Part shown: positions 33,025 to 43,400 of the stretch, piece after piece | How positions within the stretch are numbered: the first letter of the stretch is position 1 | Layout: the number at the start of each line of letters is the position of its first letter | DNA from: Pyrus communis | Lineage: Eukaryota > Streptophyta > Magnoliopsida > Rosales > Rosaceae | NCBI RefSeq assembly: GCF_963583255.1 | Contig: NC_084806.1 | Location: 19,386,317 to 19,450,316, forward strand | Reading direction: 5' to 3' | Length of the DNA: 64,000 nucleotides | Notes under the pieces: generated by a model | What the model saw: the letters and a program-made list of their open reading frames with translations, nothing else | Databases searched by the model: none | Told to the model about the DNA's origin: nothing | Program-made: the position numbers and the translations under genes

Positions 33025-33875
33025 AATTTGGCACACCCAGTGGGACATCTCTACCTCTCATCTCTATCTTCAAATCCACAAGAAACCTACATAGCATCAA
33101 CAAAGGATCAAACTATTCCCACAACCATTGCAAAGAACAAGAACATCCTTGGTGCAAGTGGTGGCACTTTAGGCGTCACAACCCAAAGCAAGGAAGACTA
33201 TTTCTGCCATGCCTTCCACTTTTACATCAACTTTGCCAAAGGAGCAAGAGCACTTAAGGCATGAGCCCATGATCACCTTGGCCTCACTAAGGGCACCAAG
33301 GGAAGAAAGCTCGATGAGGTACTCTGAGTCCTTGACTTCCGATGCCGACTCAAACAGCAGCTCATATCTCATAGCCATACAAGTCATGACTACTAGTGTG
33401 ATTTCCATTGAGGACTAGCTGGCGTAAATGAATGAGGTAATCCTAAGGCTAACAAGGACTGTGAAGGAAAATGACTTGCAAATTACCACACTCATCAACC
33501 GACTGGAGGCGTAACATGACGATAAAGCTGACCACGACCTAAAGGTTGACCTACAAAAAAAAAAAGGAAAATGATGAAGATGAGGAACCTTCGATAGAAA
33601 AAGTTGAGCAGAAGCTGAACCAAGCAGTAGCTCTCATAGGATCTTTTTCTATCCAACAACCGTAGGAGATGATCACTAGCACCATCAAGGCGCAGTACAA
33701 GGGGAGCTTACATGACTCCGTGCTATATTCAAAGCCTTACTTTAAGAAGATTGACGCCTTAAGGATGCCAAGGGGTTATTAGATGCCAAAATTCATGCAA
33801 TTTGATGGAAGGAGTAATCCCAAACAACATATTGCCCATTTCGTCGAAACTTGCAACAAGATTGGGACTCAGCTA
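33025..33875 (+). pseudogene. Gypsy element X2 leader and gag N-terminus
   Basis: 33060-33260 holds frames with SSNPQETYIASTKDQTIPTT, shared with X1 on the other strand. 33209-33418 encodes PREESSMRYSESLTSDADSN. 33435-33690 decodes, with stops, to the charged segment seen in X1. 33781-33860 reads MPKFMQFDGRSNPKQHIAHF, the start of the Gypsy capsid core. The match ends near 33870, where a reverse-strand transposon-type gene begins. The rest of gag and all of pol are missing. Confidence 0.6.
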
Positions 33876-33879
33876 CCAA

Positions 33880-35310
33880 AATCGTCGTTTTTTGCATCAT
33901 AACAAGCAGGGAAATCCCTTTATACAAGGTCGTATGCTTCACAAAAGAACTTGGGCAAATAACCCCTCTAGTGCCATCAACAAGCTTGGCACATGCGTCT
34001 ATGTCTTTAACAATATATGGCTTCAAATCGGATAGATCTTAGCAGCCTCTACAGAAACAAGCTTGGTGGATTTCTCACAACTACCAACATGAGCATTCTC
34101 CTCTTTCTTAGCTCCCAACGAACGTCTTAGGCACATATTTTGGCATTGGGCACACGACGGAACCTCTATGCTGACAAATTCTATCAGTAATCATACTAGC
34201 TATCTTCGGCATGGCAAGCATCACTAGCTTAGATCCAGCAACCTTATCTTTCTTCTCCTTGGAAGAAGTCAAGTCAATCACAAGCCTATCAATAGCAGGC
34301 AAACATTCGATTTTTTCTCAACCGACATCTCTTAAGCAGGTAGGGAAGATCTCTTATTTCTACCTTCATTCACAGCAGGCTTCACGACAATGATCAGACA
34401 AGTTAATGCCTCCACCTTGATCTGCTTTATCTCCTATTTCGAGGACATCCCACCTTTCTCCTGGTGAAAAAGGATTAAGCAGCAAATGTTATTCATGGTA
34501 CTCAGCAGGGATACATAAAGTAACATGCACCTTCTCCATATCTAGAGAAGTCTTGGAATTTGAGCCAAATTATGAATCTTTATAAACAGATGAGGACAAT
34601 CAACAAATCAGAGAGTAGGTTAGCAAAAGCACAAAGCAGCCTAGAGACTAAGCAGTCTATTTATCAGTGATGAAAATCGTCAGAACGCGCAGCTTAAGGG
34701 AAGAATTAGACTCTCATTCTCCACTTATCTCCAAATTCTCCTTGGGCCAGTCATGATATCACTTGCTCGAATGATTAAAGAGCCTATGACGGGATCGCAG
34801 TTGCCCAACTTCATCAATATGGCCTATGTCAAAGAAGTACCAAAATTCGTTGATGGTCAGATCCAAATCAAAGAATTGGCTTCGATTAAGGAATCCCACC
34901 ATCACATGGACCGCATTTGGAGAACATTGAGTGAGGGCACACTTTATGGAACAAAACACTTCTTGGAAGAAACACGGAATGAGAAAAGTAAATCCCAACA
35001 CGAAGTAGTATGGGTAAAACTTGATGGCTCTCTAAGCCCCCATTACATGGCTCATGGCTACTACCCTCCTTGACACGCGTCACACGCATCCCAGACGGAA
35101 TGGAGTGCCTATACGCTTCCAGGAAATCTTTGAACAAGTCATTGGAATTAATTTTGAAGTTAACAACCTTGAAGTAGCCCACTTTACTCAAAGACCCACC
35201 TTGACGATATAACGGTGGCGCACCATCATCATTCTTGTGGCCTAAAGAAGACATGCTCAAAGAACTTCTACGAAAACGCAAGGAATAATCATTAGACAGC
35301 AAAAAACTAA
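33880..35310 (-). pseudogene. transposon-type gene remnant (putative-gypsy-type domain-like)
   Basis: Read on the minus strand from 35302, the frame includes YRQGGSLSKVGYFKVVNF, SNDLFKDFLEAYRHSIPSGM and RVTRVKEGSSHEP, then FFDLDLTINEFWYFFDIGHI (about 34850). Near the C-terminus it has CAKLVDGTRGVICPSSFVKH and GISLLVMMQKTTILVAES (33820-33960). I recognise these as parts of a repetitive protein common in Rosaceae genomes, annotated elsewhere as a putative gypsy-type transposon domain. It is broken by many stops. The function of the family is not known to me. Frames at 34753 and 33802 (+) are its shadows. Confidence 0.5.
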
Positions 35311-35582
35311 AAAAGGTAACAACACACCAGGCCCAAGATCATAGGAGCCCAGCAGCCACACCAGGCCCCACAACCTGGTCCATCTCTTATCTCGGCCCAA
35401 AATGCCTCCCGACCCAAGTCAGCAGGAAAGGGTAACAAGAGCCCCAGGGCCTCCCTTATTCTCTTACTCGCACGAGCCAAGCCTAGCGGCCCGCAGGCCC
35501 AAGGCCTCATTTTCCTCTATCTCTGCATACGGGCCCGAGCCCAACAAAATAGGAGACTCACACATCTTTGGCATCACCACAA

Positions 35583-35882
35583 CATGACCAGCACAGGTAT
35601 CGTCATCATTGGAAAAACTGGCTTTTGCTCCCAAGCATGCTAAACGCACCCTGGAGCATTTCAATGTGCTTATAGCACTTTCTTTGATGGTTGCATTAAG
35701 ATTATAGTACGGAGAAATAGCCGAATCACGGTGAAAGAGTTTTATGGCAAAACAGCTTGGTGTTTTGATGGCGGAAGTTGTGGTCGTAGATGTCGTGAGA
35801 TTGGTGGTTAAGCATGATAAATATAAGAAAATAACAAATTATTGAGAGAGAGCGAAGGAGATTTTGCAAATAAGCCTGCCAT
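35583..35882 (-). pseudogene. 5' fragment of an aspartic protease gene
   Basis: This is a copy of the first 100 codons of the intact protease at 43401-44774. The equivalent of the start codon is at 35880-35882. LACLGAKASFSNDDDTCAG (35595-35650) corresponds to LACLGAKAGFSSDDDTRAG in the intact gene. The reading frame is broken in the first 30 codons by a stop in the signal-peptide region. Similarity ends abruptly at 35583, before the first catalytic Asp, where unrelated GC-rich sequence follows. No protein can be made. Confidence 0.85.
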
Positions 35883-36390
35883 ATTTACTTCCCTCAACAC
35901 AGAATGGTAGACTAGGTAGAAGAGCTATGCTTATTTATATAACATTCTATCCTTGATGTACGATATAAGGATTGTATATCTTGAGCATGTGTCACCAATC
36001 GTCACATAACATAAATTTCTAAGGTAGTAGTTGTTGTTTCATAAAATATCTATAATCTCAATTAAAAAAAAAAAAAAGGAAACAAGTAAAGATGGTTTTG
36101 TATAAACTGCCTTCTACAGTTAAGGTCATGCAAAAAATCCCTTTTGTCGATTGACAAAACAAATCTTGCAGGGTCCAAATCCAAGTTTACTCCACCTGAA
36201 AAATGAGACGTTGTTGCAGGTATTCCGCCAATTTCCCGGCCTACAGTTCCATTGTAGCACATTATACACGATCTATTTGTCATTATAACTGTATAAAGGA
36301 ATTCGTGCACAAAAAGTATTAGTGAAGAAAAGAAAGAGACCTGTATTTTGGGAGAATAACTCAATGGTTTTTGTATTGACATAGTTCTGA
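35883..36390 (-). repeat. duplicated upstream region of the aspartic protease
   Basis: 35883-36210 is collinear with 44775-45238 upstream of the intact gene. It includes the TATA-like ttatttatata (about 35932-35942), the tcgtcacataacataaatttc block and the gtataaactgccttct block. The intact gene has about 110 bp (44865-44977) absent here, flanked by aagg words on both sides. Beyond 36210 this copy continues (to about 36470), whereas the other is cut by the chromovirus LTR at 45241. The copy therefore shows what the lost flank looked like. Confidence 0.75.
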
Positions 36391-36529
36391 ATATATATAT
36401 TACAAGTTGACCTTGTAAAACTAATTATAAGAAGTAATAATTATTACAACAAATATAAGTTACCTTGTACATCAACCATTTGGTGGTGAGATGGGATAAA
36501 CTATGTAGCAAGAACTCCTCGGAAAATAC

Positions 36530-37124
36530 TTAATGGGAGTAGTCCTGAGAGGAGTGAAAGAGTATGCCATGCTCGATGGTGCCCTTGATATAACTATATA
36601 TATGTTTGACTACTGGATGATGAGTGGACTCCAGATTATGCATGAATTGACATACTTGATTAACTGCATAGGCGATGTTGGGACGAGACAAAGTTAAACA
36701 TTGGAGCCCACCCACCATACTGTGATAAGTCTCCAGATTAGAAACAAAATTACCTTCAAGCGTTGACAAGAGCATAGAGGAAGGATATAAAGTGGGACTT
36801 GCTTTGCACAGGTTCATTTTAAATTCTTCAATAAGTCGAACGGATAATGAGTCTGAGAGAGCGGAAGATGGCTAGTTGTTCATGTGACCTCCAATCCAAG
36901 GTAAAAATTAAAATCCTCTAACTTACAACTAGCAAAAGTAGCACATAACAGACCAATGAACTAATGACTGGCATCAGAATTAGACCTTGTGACAATTAAT
37001 TCATCAACATACTAAAACCTATAGTGAATATGCAGATGAGTGATGAATAATAAAGAAGCGTCAAATTTGAGAGTAGTGTTGCATAGTTGTATTGCATTGA
37101 TAATGTAATGTACGGATTTATGTG
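36530..37124 (-). pseudogene. Copia RT C-terminal fragment
   Basis: The minus frame at 36530-36817 has YHSMVGGLQCLTLSRPNIA, AVNQVCQFMHNLE and VVKHIYSYIKGTIEHGIL, the conserved segment at the RT end of Ty1/Copia. The part at 36820-37010 decodes to a degenerate YVDELIVTRS-like active-site stretch (YVDD in an intact copy). It is a separate, older Copia fragment. The full-length Copia at 37130-41831 inserted right beside it with TSD ATAAA. Confidence 0.7.
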
Positions 37125-37323
37125 ATAAATGCCAATTAGGGCTTATTTTGGGGTTTAATTTTCTGATATTATTTTTCTCACCAATGAGGGAAATATATAT
37201 TGTACAAGATTGATTTACAAGGAAAGAAACACCAAATAATATTTATCCTAATTACATCCTGATTACAAGGACCCAAATAGGTAACTAAGCTAATTACAAA
37301 GGTCAACTCTCCAACACTCCCCC

Positions 37324-38031
37324 TCAAGTTGGTGCATAAATGTCGTTCATGCCCAACTTGACGAAAGAGTTGTAGAACGCTTGACTGGCAACATCTTTAG
37401 TTAAGATGTCCACTAATTGATCCTTTGACTTTACGAACGGGAAGTGAATAATATTCCCATCCAACTTCTCCTTAATGAAGTGTCTGTCAACTTCCACATG
37501 TTTCGTGTGATCATGCTGGATTGGGTTGTGGGAGATATCAATCTCTGCCTTATTATCACAAAACAAAATCGAAGTCGACATTAAAGGACACTCGAGTTCT
37601 TCGAGCAACCTCCGAAGCCATAATAATTCACATACTCCTTTTGCCATACCTTTGTATTCCACCTGTGCACTTGATAAAGCAACCACTTTCTGCTTCTTAC
37701 TCCACCAAGTCACTAAATTTCCCCCCACAAATGTAAAGTAACCCGATGTGGACCGTCAATCAGTAATATTCCATGCCCAATCTGCATTGGTATAACCTCC
37801 TATCCAGCAATGACCATTCTTAGAAAACAGGATGCCTCTACCTGGGGCGGACTTTAGGTATCGTAGAATGCGTTCAACCGCCCCTATATGGGTATCACTC
37901 GGGGAATGCATAAATTGACTAACAACACTTACTGCTTATGCAATATCAGGCCTGGTATGAGATAAATAAATTAACCTCCCAACTAACCATTGATAACGAT
38001 CTCGGTTAGTGGGAACTTGATCAGGGTGCAC
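37324..38031 (-). pseudogene. Copia RT end and RNase H
   Basis: From 38031 down, the minus strand reads WLVGRLIYLSHTRPGIA and SQFMHSPSDTH, then the clean frame 37728-37324. That frame has the RNase H motifs WWSKKQKVVALSSAQVEYKG, LFCDNKAEIDISHNP and HTKHVEVDRHFIKEKLDG. It ends GMNDIYAPT, next to the purine tract and 3' LTR. Its stop is the natural end of Copia pol. Only a stop or two separate it from the RT part. Confidence 0.85.
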
Positions 38032-38039
38032 GGCAAGAT

Positions 38040-38780
38040 TAGGGATGGCAATTCTAATCGTTAAACCCGATAACAGTAGATAACCGCTCGAATGGATTGG
38101 ATTTGGATATGAAAATTCAAGTATGGTATGGATATGGGGAAAAATCGTGAACTTTATTCGGTTATGGTTTTGGATATGGTTATAGGGGTCCCCAATCTGT
38201 ATCTGTCCCCGAATCCGACCTGAATATATATATATATATACATTTGATATATAATATAATTTTATTCAATTTACCGAACCCTCCCTATACTAATTCATTA
38301 TGCATGCATCAAACCCTATACTATCTTTATTATGCACCAAACATCATGCATAGGGTATACCAACAACCTCATCAATTCAATGCTCTTATTGTTATACTCA
38401 ACCAAATTAATTCATTGAATCATTATATATATCAATTATCAAATACTACAAGTTTATCAGATTCATCTCTCTTTAAGAGTCACACTGTCAAGAAATTGGT
38501 GCATGTTATCATGAACAATTTCAAATATATTGTTAGTTTTTTTGTAATTGGATGTTGTTTTTTAATGACGGAATTAGTATCTACTAAAATATATAATGCG
38601 TCAATTGGATAAATATAATTTTCTTTTCTTTTCTTTTTGACGGAGATGGATTGTTACCCGGTGGATATGGCTATGGATAATCTCCGATGGTTAATTTGAG
38701 GTTATGGATATGGTTAATTTTCGTGGTTATGGGGATGGATATAGCATTTCCATCCCCAAACCAAACCGTTGGCATCCCTA
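38040..38780. mobile_element. hAT-type MITE, 741 bp
   Basis: The terminal inverted repeat is tagggatggcaa on the left and ttggcatcccta on the right. The 8-bp flank is ggcaagat (38032-38039) and agcaagat (38781-38788), matching at seven of eight bases. The subterminal parts are rich in tggatatgg words on both arms. It has no transposase, and the AT-rich centre gives only a meaningless frame (38244-38612). An 8-bp TSD and the TIR start TAGGG fit hAT. It is inserted in the RT of the Copia element, so it is younger than that. Confidence 0.85.
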
Positions 38781-38870
38781 AGCAAGATGGTGATTTTGGA
38801 CTATAGGGGTGTCAACCGATTTACAATCAAGCATTCCAGTTTTGGCTAACAAGTCAAGAACATATTTTCT

Positions 38871-39863
38871 TTAAGATAGAAATATACCCTGTTTAGATTG
38901 AGCTACTTCTATACCCAAGAAATATTTCAATCCACCAAGATCTTTCATCTCAAACTTAGTTGCTAAGTAATCTTTCAGGCTTGAGATTTCCTCTTTATCA
39001 TCACCCGTAACAATCATATCATCCACATAAATAATTAGTGCGGTCAATTTACCCATTCGATGTTTCAAGAAAAGTGTATGATCAGAATTGCTTTGCCTAA
39101 ACCCATACTTCCTCATAGCCGTTCGGAACCTACCAAACTATACCCCAGGTGATTATTTCAATCCATACAATGCCTTAGTCAACTTACACACCATTCCGGA
39201 TTGTGAAACCGATGCATAACCAGGTGGAATATCTGTATACACTTCTTCTTTAAGATTACCATGTAAGAAAGCATTTTTCACATCAAATTGCTGTAATGGC
39301 CAATCCAAGTTAGCCGCCAACGAAAGTAACACACTTACATTATTAATCTTTGCTACTGAAGCAAATATTTCTGTATAATCAACACCATACGTCTGAGTGT
39401 ATCCCTTGGCCACCAATCGTGCTTTGTATCATTCCATCGACCCATCAGCTTTGTACTTGATGGTGTATACCCATCGACATCCCACTCTCTTCTTTCCTTG
39501 GGGTAGCAGAACTAAATCCCATGTTTGATTTTTCTGAAGTGCATCCATTTCTTCCTCCATTGCCTTGGTCCATCGATCATAAAATAGTGCCTCATTCAAT
39601 GAACTTGGTGTGCTATCATTGGATATTTGTTGTACAAAAGCTTTGCCAAGTTTTGATAATTTCTGTGACGACACATAGTTAGCAATGGGATATTTAGAGC
39701 CTTTTGTGGTTTCTGGTGAATATGGATTGGGTGGCTTTCCCTGGTTGTGCCTGAAAGGTAACTGATAATTCGGAACATCGGATACATCAATAGGGATAGT
39801 AGATTTTACCTCAGGAATATTCTCTAGAGTATGGTCATCTGGCGGAACTATATTTTGAGACAA
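38871..39863 (-). pseudogene. Copia reverse transcriptase, three frames
   Basis: 39863-39429 carries the RT entry (WTKAMEEEMDALQKNQTWDL, GCRWVYTIKYKADG). 39416-39153 continues after one stop (YTQTYGVDYTEIFASV, NAFLHGNLKEEVYTDIPPGY). 39116-38871 contains the active site LIIYVDDMIVTGDD and YFLGIEVAQSKQG. Breaks are single stops or frameshifts, and the YVDD site is intact. The rest of RT continues at 38870-38790 and then on the other side of the hAT MITE. Confidence 0.9.
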
Positions 39864-40126
39864 GGGTGAATAGTATCAGTAGAAGTCTCAAGATTGACAA
39901 GTGGCAGCACTGTTGCCGTGGGAAAGGACGGCACTGTTGTGCCTACCGCTGGTTCTGTGGACAGTGATGCTGCTTCTGTTGGTTGGGCTCCACTACGGGC
40001 TCGGCTACTGGCTCAGCTAATAGTGGCAGTAGAAGATCAATGGTAGCAGCCATGGTCCAAACCTACTCGTCATGTAGTGTCTCCCCCTGAAGAGGAAGGT
40101 TGGAAGAAGCCGGAAAGTAATACATC

Positions 40127-40972
40127 TCAGACTCTATAAAAAGTAACATCCATGGTAGTATACATCTGACATGAAAGAGGGTGGAAGCAACGGTACCTTT
40201 TCTGATGTAGTTCATACCCCATGAAAACACAACGGAGAGCACATGAGTCAAGTTTTGTCCGTTGATTTTTATGTAGATGAACAAAGGCAACACATCCAAA
40301 AACTCGCGGTGGGTGCACCAAAACGGACGGTAAAGACACGAATGTAGCAAGAACTTGCAAAGGTGTAAGAAAATTCAATACTTTGGATGGCATGCAGTTC
40401 ATAAGGTAAGTGGCAGTCTGAAGAGCAACATCCCAAGAGGAACGGGGAACATCTGCCCTAATCAATAACGATCGAGCCGTTTCTAATAGATGGCGATTTT
40501 TGCGCTCAGCCACCTCATTCTGTTGAGGAGTCTGAGGACAATTAGTCTCGTGGAGTATTCTATGATTAGTTAAATAATGTGTAAAATCATTATTAACATA
40601 TTCACCACCATTATCAAAATGCAAAATTCGGATTTTAGTAGAAAATTGTGTCTGAACAATGGTGTGGAATGTCTTAAACGCCAAAAACACATCACTTTTA
40701 TGCTTAAGAAGGTACAACCATGTCATCCGTGTGCAATCATCTTTGAACGTTACAAACCACCTAATACCAGATGAAGTAGTAATCGGAGATTGTCCCCAAA
40801 CATCCGAATGAACAAGACCAAAAGGAATAGCACTTTTATTAGAATTCAACAGATAAGAAACACGATGACTCTTAGCAAGTACGCAAGTGTCACATTTAAA
40901 GTCTGAAACTGAACAACCAACAAATAAATCTGGAAACATATGCTGTAAATAACTGAAAGACGGATGACCCAA
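40127..40972 (-). pseudogene. Copia integrase
   Basis: A 281-codon open frame. It starts in the zinc-binding region (MGHPSFSYLQHMFPD, then CDTCVLAKSHR). The catalytic core shows HSDVWGQSP (first Asp), ILHFDNGGEYVN (second Asp) and NEVAERKNRHLLETAR (Glu), so all DDE residues are present. The C-terminal GKP-like part reads RVFGCVAFVHLHKNQRTKLD. The enzyme would insert the cDNA into the host chromosome. The frame is interrupted relative to protease and RT, so a full polyprotein cannot be produced. Confidence 0.9.
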
Positions 40973-41036
40973 ACGGCGATGCCATAACCATATCTGACGC
41001 CGTTTATGATCAACGGCTCCTTGGGCGAGAATTAAC

Positions 41037-41579
41037 CTATCCTATACTCACATCGTCCACAGAATAGAGATCCCCCCTCTTAGTACCACGACCAATTATC
41101 TCCTTCGTGAGAATATCCTGAATAAGACAAAACTTCGGATACAATAGTACATAACAGTTCAATTGCTCAGTAACTTGGCCAGGAGACATCAATTTATGCT
41201 TTAGTGAAGGTACAAGTAGTGTATGCGGCAAAGAGAGGGTAGACGTGAGGTGTACAGTGCCAGTGCCAGTTACCGATGAGGTGACACCATTAGCATTAGT
41301 AATATTTCGTCGAAGTGGAACAATATCACAAGCTAAATCAATAGGGTCATAGGTCATATAGTCTGTGGCACCGGAGTCAATGATCCAATCAGACTGAGAA
41401 TCACAATTATTCATATTAAAAGCATAACCACAATTACCTGAGGACTCTGAAGGCATGTCGGAAGAACTTGAAACAGGAGGATTCATGGTAAGGTCAGTTA
41501 GGGTAGTAGTGTTTAGTATAGGGGTAGGATCGGTTAGGATGAAATTGTTTCCATTGTGGAGTGGTGGTAGGTTCTCCAT
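41037..41579 (-). pseudogene. Copia gag stub and protease
   Basis: The frame starts at the ATG 41579, 54 bp inside the primer site. Only about 60 residues (PPLHNGNNFILTDPTPIL) precede the protease motif DWIIDSGATDYM (about residues 64-75). The usual 300 or more residues of gag with a CCHC knuckle are missing, an internal deletion. The protease domain continues with VTGTGTVHLTSTLSLPHTLL and LKHKLMSPGQ. The frame ends at 41037, just before the GAG-pre-integrase domain at 40972. Confidence 0.85.
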
Positions 41580-41836
41580 GGGAGGGCCAAGTTTGCTTGA
41601 GGGAACGGGCAGAGCAGAAATCCTAGGATCTCTGCTCTGATACCATGCTAATTAGGGCTTATTTTGGGTTTAATTTTCTGATATTATTCTTCTCACCAAG
41701 GAGGGAAATATATATTGTACAAGATTGATTTACAAGGAAAGAAACACCAAGTAATATATATGCTAGTTACATCCTAATTACAAGGACCCAAACAGGTAAC
41801 TAAGCTAATTACAAAGGTCAACTCTCCAACAATAAA

Positions 41837-43400
41837 CACTACCCTTTCCATGTGATCTCCAACATTAAAATGTGCCTCAATTGTTTATAGTTGTAGAGAT
41901 GATCACTTATGTTGCCAGCCATCATGGTTGAGTTTCAGGTCCAAGTACTATGCCCGGCTTTTGCATTAACGTTTTCAATTTGCAACTTAATCGCACTAGC
42001 ATGTAATGTACACACATTAGAAGAGTTTCTCAGGAGTAAGAATCTCTTGTGCAAATCGTTCTCTCATAGCTCCTAGTATAAATTTAATTGGAGTGTAACT
42101 GTACAACGTATGAGAGGGTGTTAATCCGTACTTGTTATGTTGTTAGTGTGTTATACGGATGCAAGATGCTATCATGGTGCGTGAGTTTGACCATAAGCGG
42201 AATTGGTTTTGTTTTGGCAACAAAGAGAGCCATGATTACAAGTTTATTACAAATGTACAACTTGCTATAAATAGTAAGAGCATGAGTAAATTACAACTGT
42301 TGAGATACAAACTTATCATGTTTGTATCACCTCTCTGATAATGAAAATGATTTATATTATATGACACGTATGCCATGAGGTGTTGTACTCATACCACTTA
42401 AATTGTTCTCTTAACGGAGATAGGGTTCACCAATACAAGTAGGTCCCACCTCTATTAGAAAGGTGATATGCAAAATACAGTTAACATTTTTGTATAGTAA
42501 AAGAGGATGATTACAATCAAAAGGAAGAAAGTTTAGAATCGATCTTAAGAAGATGCAATTGGTAGATGGGCCTTCTTTTTCATCTCACTACTTTATGGGT
42601 CAAACTCTCTCTTCGGTCCTCTTAGTGTAGAGCTATGAAGCATAGTTGAATAGAGATTTGAGAGCCAGAATATTCGGGAGCATGAAAATTCTCAATGAAT
42701 CCCGATTTGGGAGCAGCATGGATTCACTAATTAAATAAGTAATAAAAATATATTACACACAAGTAGTGAATAGCCCATCCAACCGCTTAGACTCATGCAT
42801 GACCCGCCTATGTTGCAATTCTCATTATATGCTTATTTTTCATATTTTCAATATTTTCTGTTATTGTATAATTTATATGTCATTCTATTTTTCAATTTAT
42901 GTATACCAATAAAATTATATATATTTTTTAAACATAAGTAGACAATGTTTATATGTTACACAATAAATTTAGTAAAATTTAAAAAGCCACCTAGACCCCT
43001 GCCTAGACGCCTAAGCGCTAGGTTTCTGCCCGCCACCCAACTATATATGCCTAGTGCCTTTCACAACCTTGACATATCTTATCTTAGTTCTGGGGCTTAT
43101 GTTAAGTGATTTTGTTCTCTTTCAAATTATACATATATAATATTAGACTTTGGGCTTGTGTAGTTAGATCACATAAAGAAACCCTTATGTAAAAGCTGCA
43201 ATAATACAGCATTAGAGAGACTAATCTATCTTTAACCACATCTCTCATATTTATAAATCAATAAATAAACAAAAAACAACTAAACCGAAAATTTATGAAA
43301 AATTATTTTAATATAAAAAACACATCATGACATATCAATGTAACAGTTAATTACTTTGTTTTTCCTGATTATTATTACGTAATGCGCAATAAAGCCCAAA
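41837..43400. other. AT-rich intergenic DNA downstream of the protease gene
   Basis: I see no gene. 41837-42350 has weak similarity to nothing that I can name. A short C/G-rich patch at 42985-43080 (cctagacgcctaagcgctag, then cccgcc) resembles a repeat word common in plant intergenic DNA. 43250-43400 is very AT-rich and should contain the 3' UTR and polyadenylation region of the protease gene (minus strand). A candidate polyadenylation-type word aataaa reads on the minus strand only in loose form, so I do not place it. Confidence 0.5.

Larger units (their letters stand above)
37130..41831 (-). mobile_element. Copia element with short LTRs and TSD ATAAA
   Basis: Complete in structure: 3' LTR 37130-37316 and 5' LTR 41646-41831 (187 and 186 bp, about 94% identical by eye). 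They are flanked by ATAAA at 37125-37129 and 41832-41836. LTR ends are TGTTGGAGAGTTGACC and ...AGCCCTAATTRGCA. The primer site (tggtatcagagc on the minus strand) is at 41633-41644 and the purine tract, seen as ctccccctcaag, is at 37317-37328. Coding order on the minus strand is protease, integrase, RT, RNase H, as in Ty1/Copia. The gag is almost absent, several frameshifts exist, and a hAT MITE sits in the RT-RNase H part, so it is non-autonomous. Confidence 0.95.

Noticed and set aside
38244..38612. 122-codon frame
   Set aside because: AT-rich interior of a hAT MITE with low-complexity translation.
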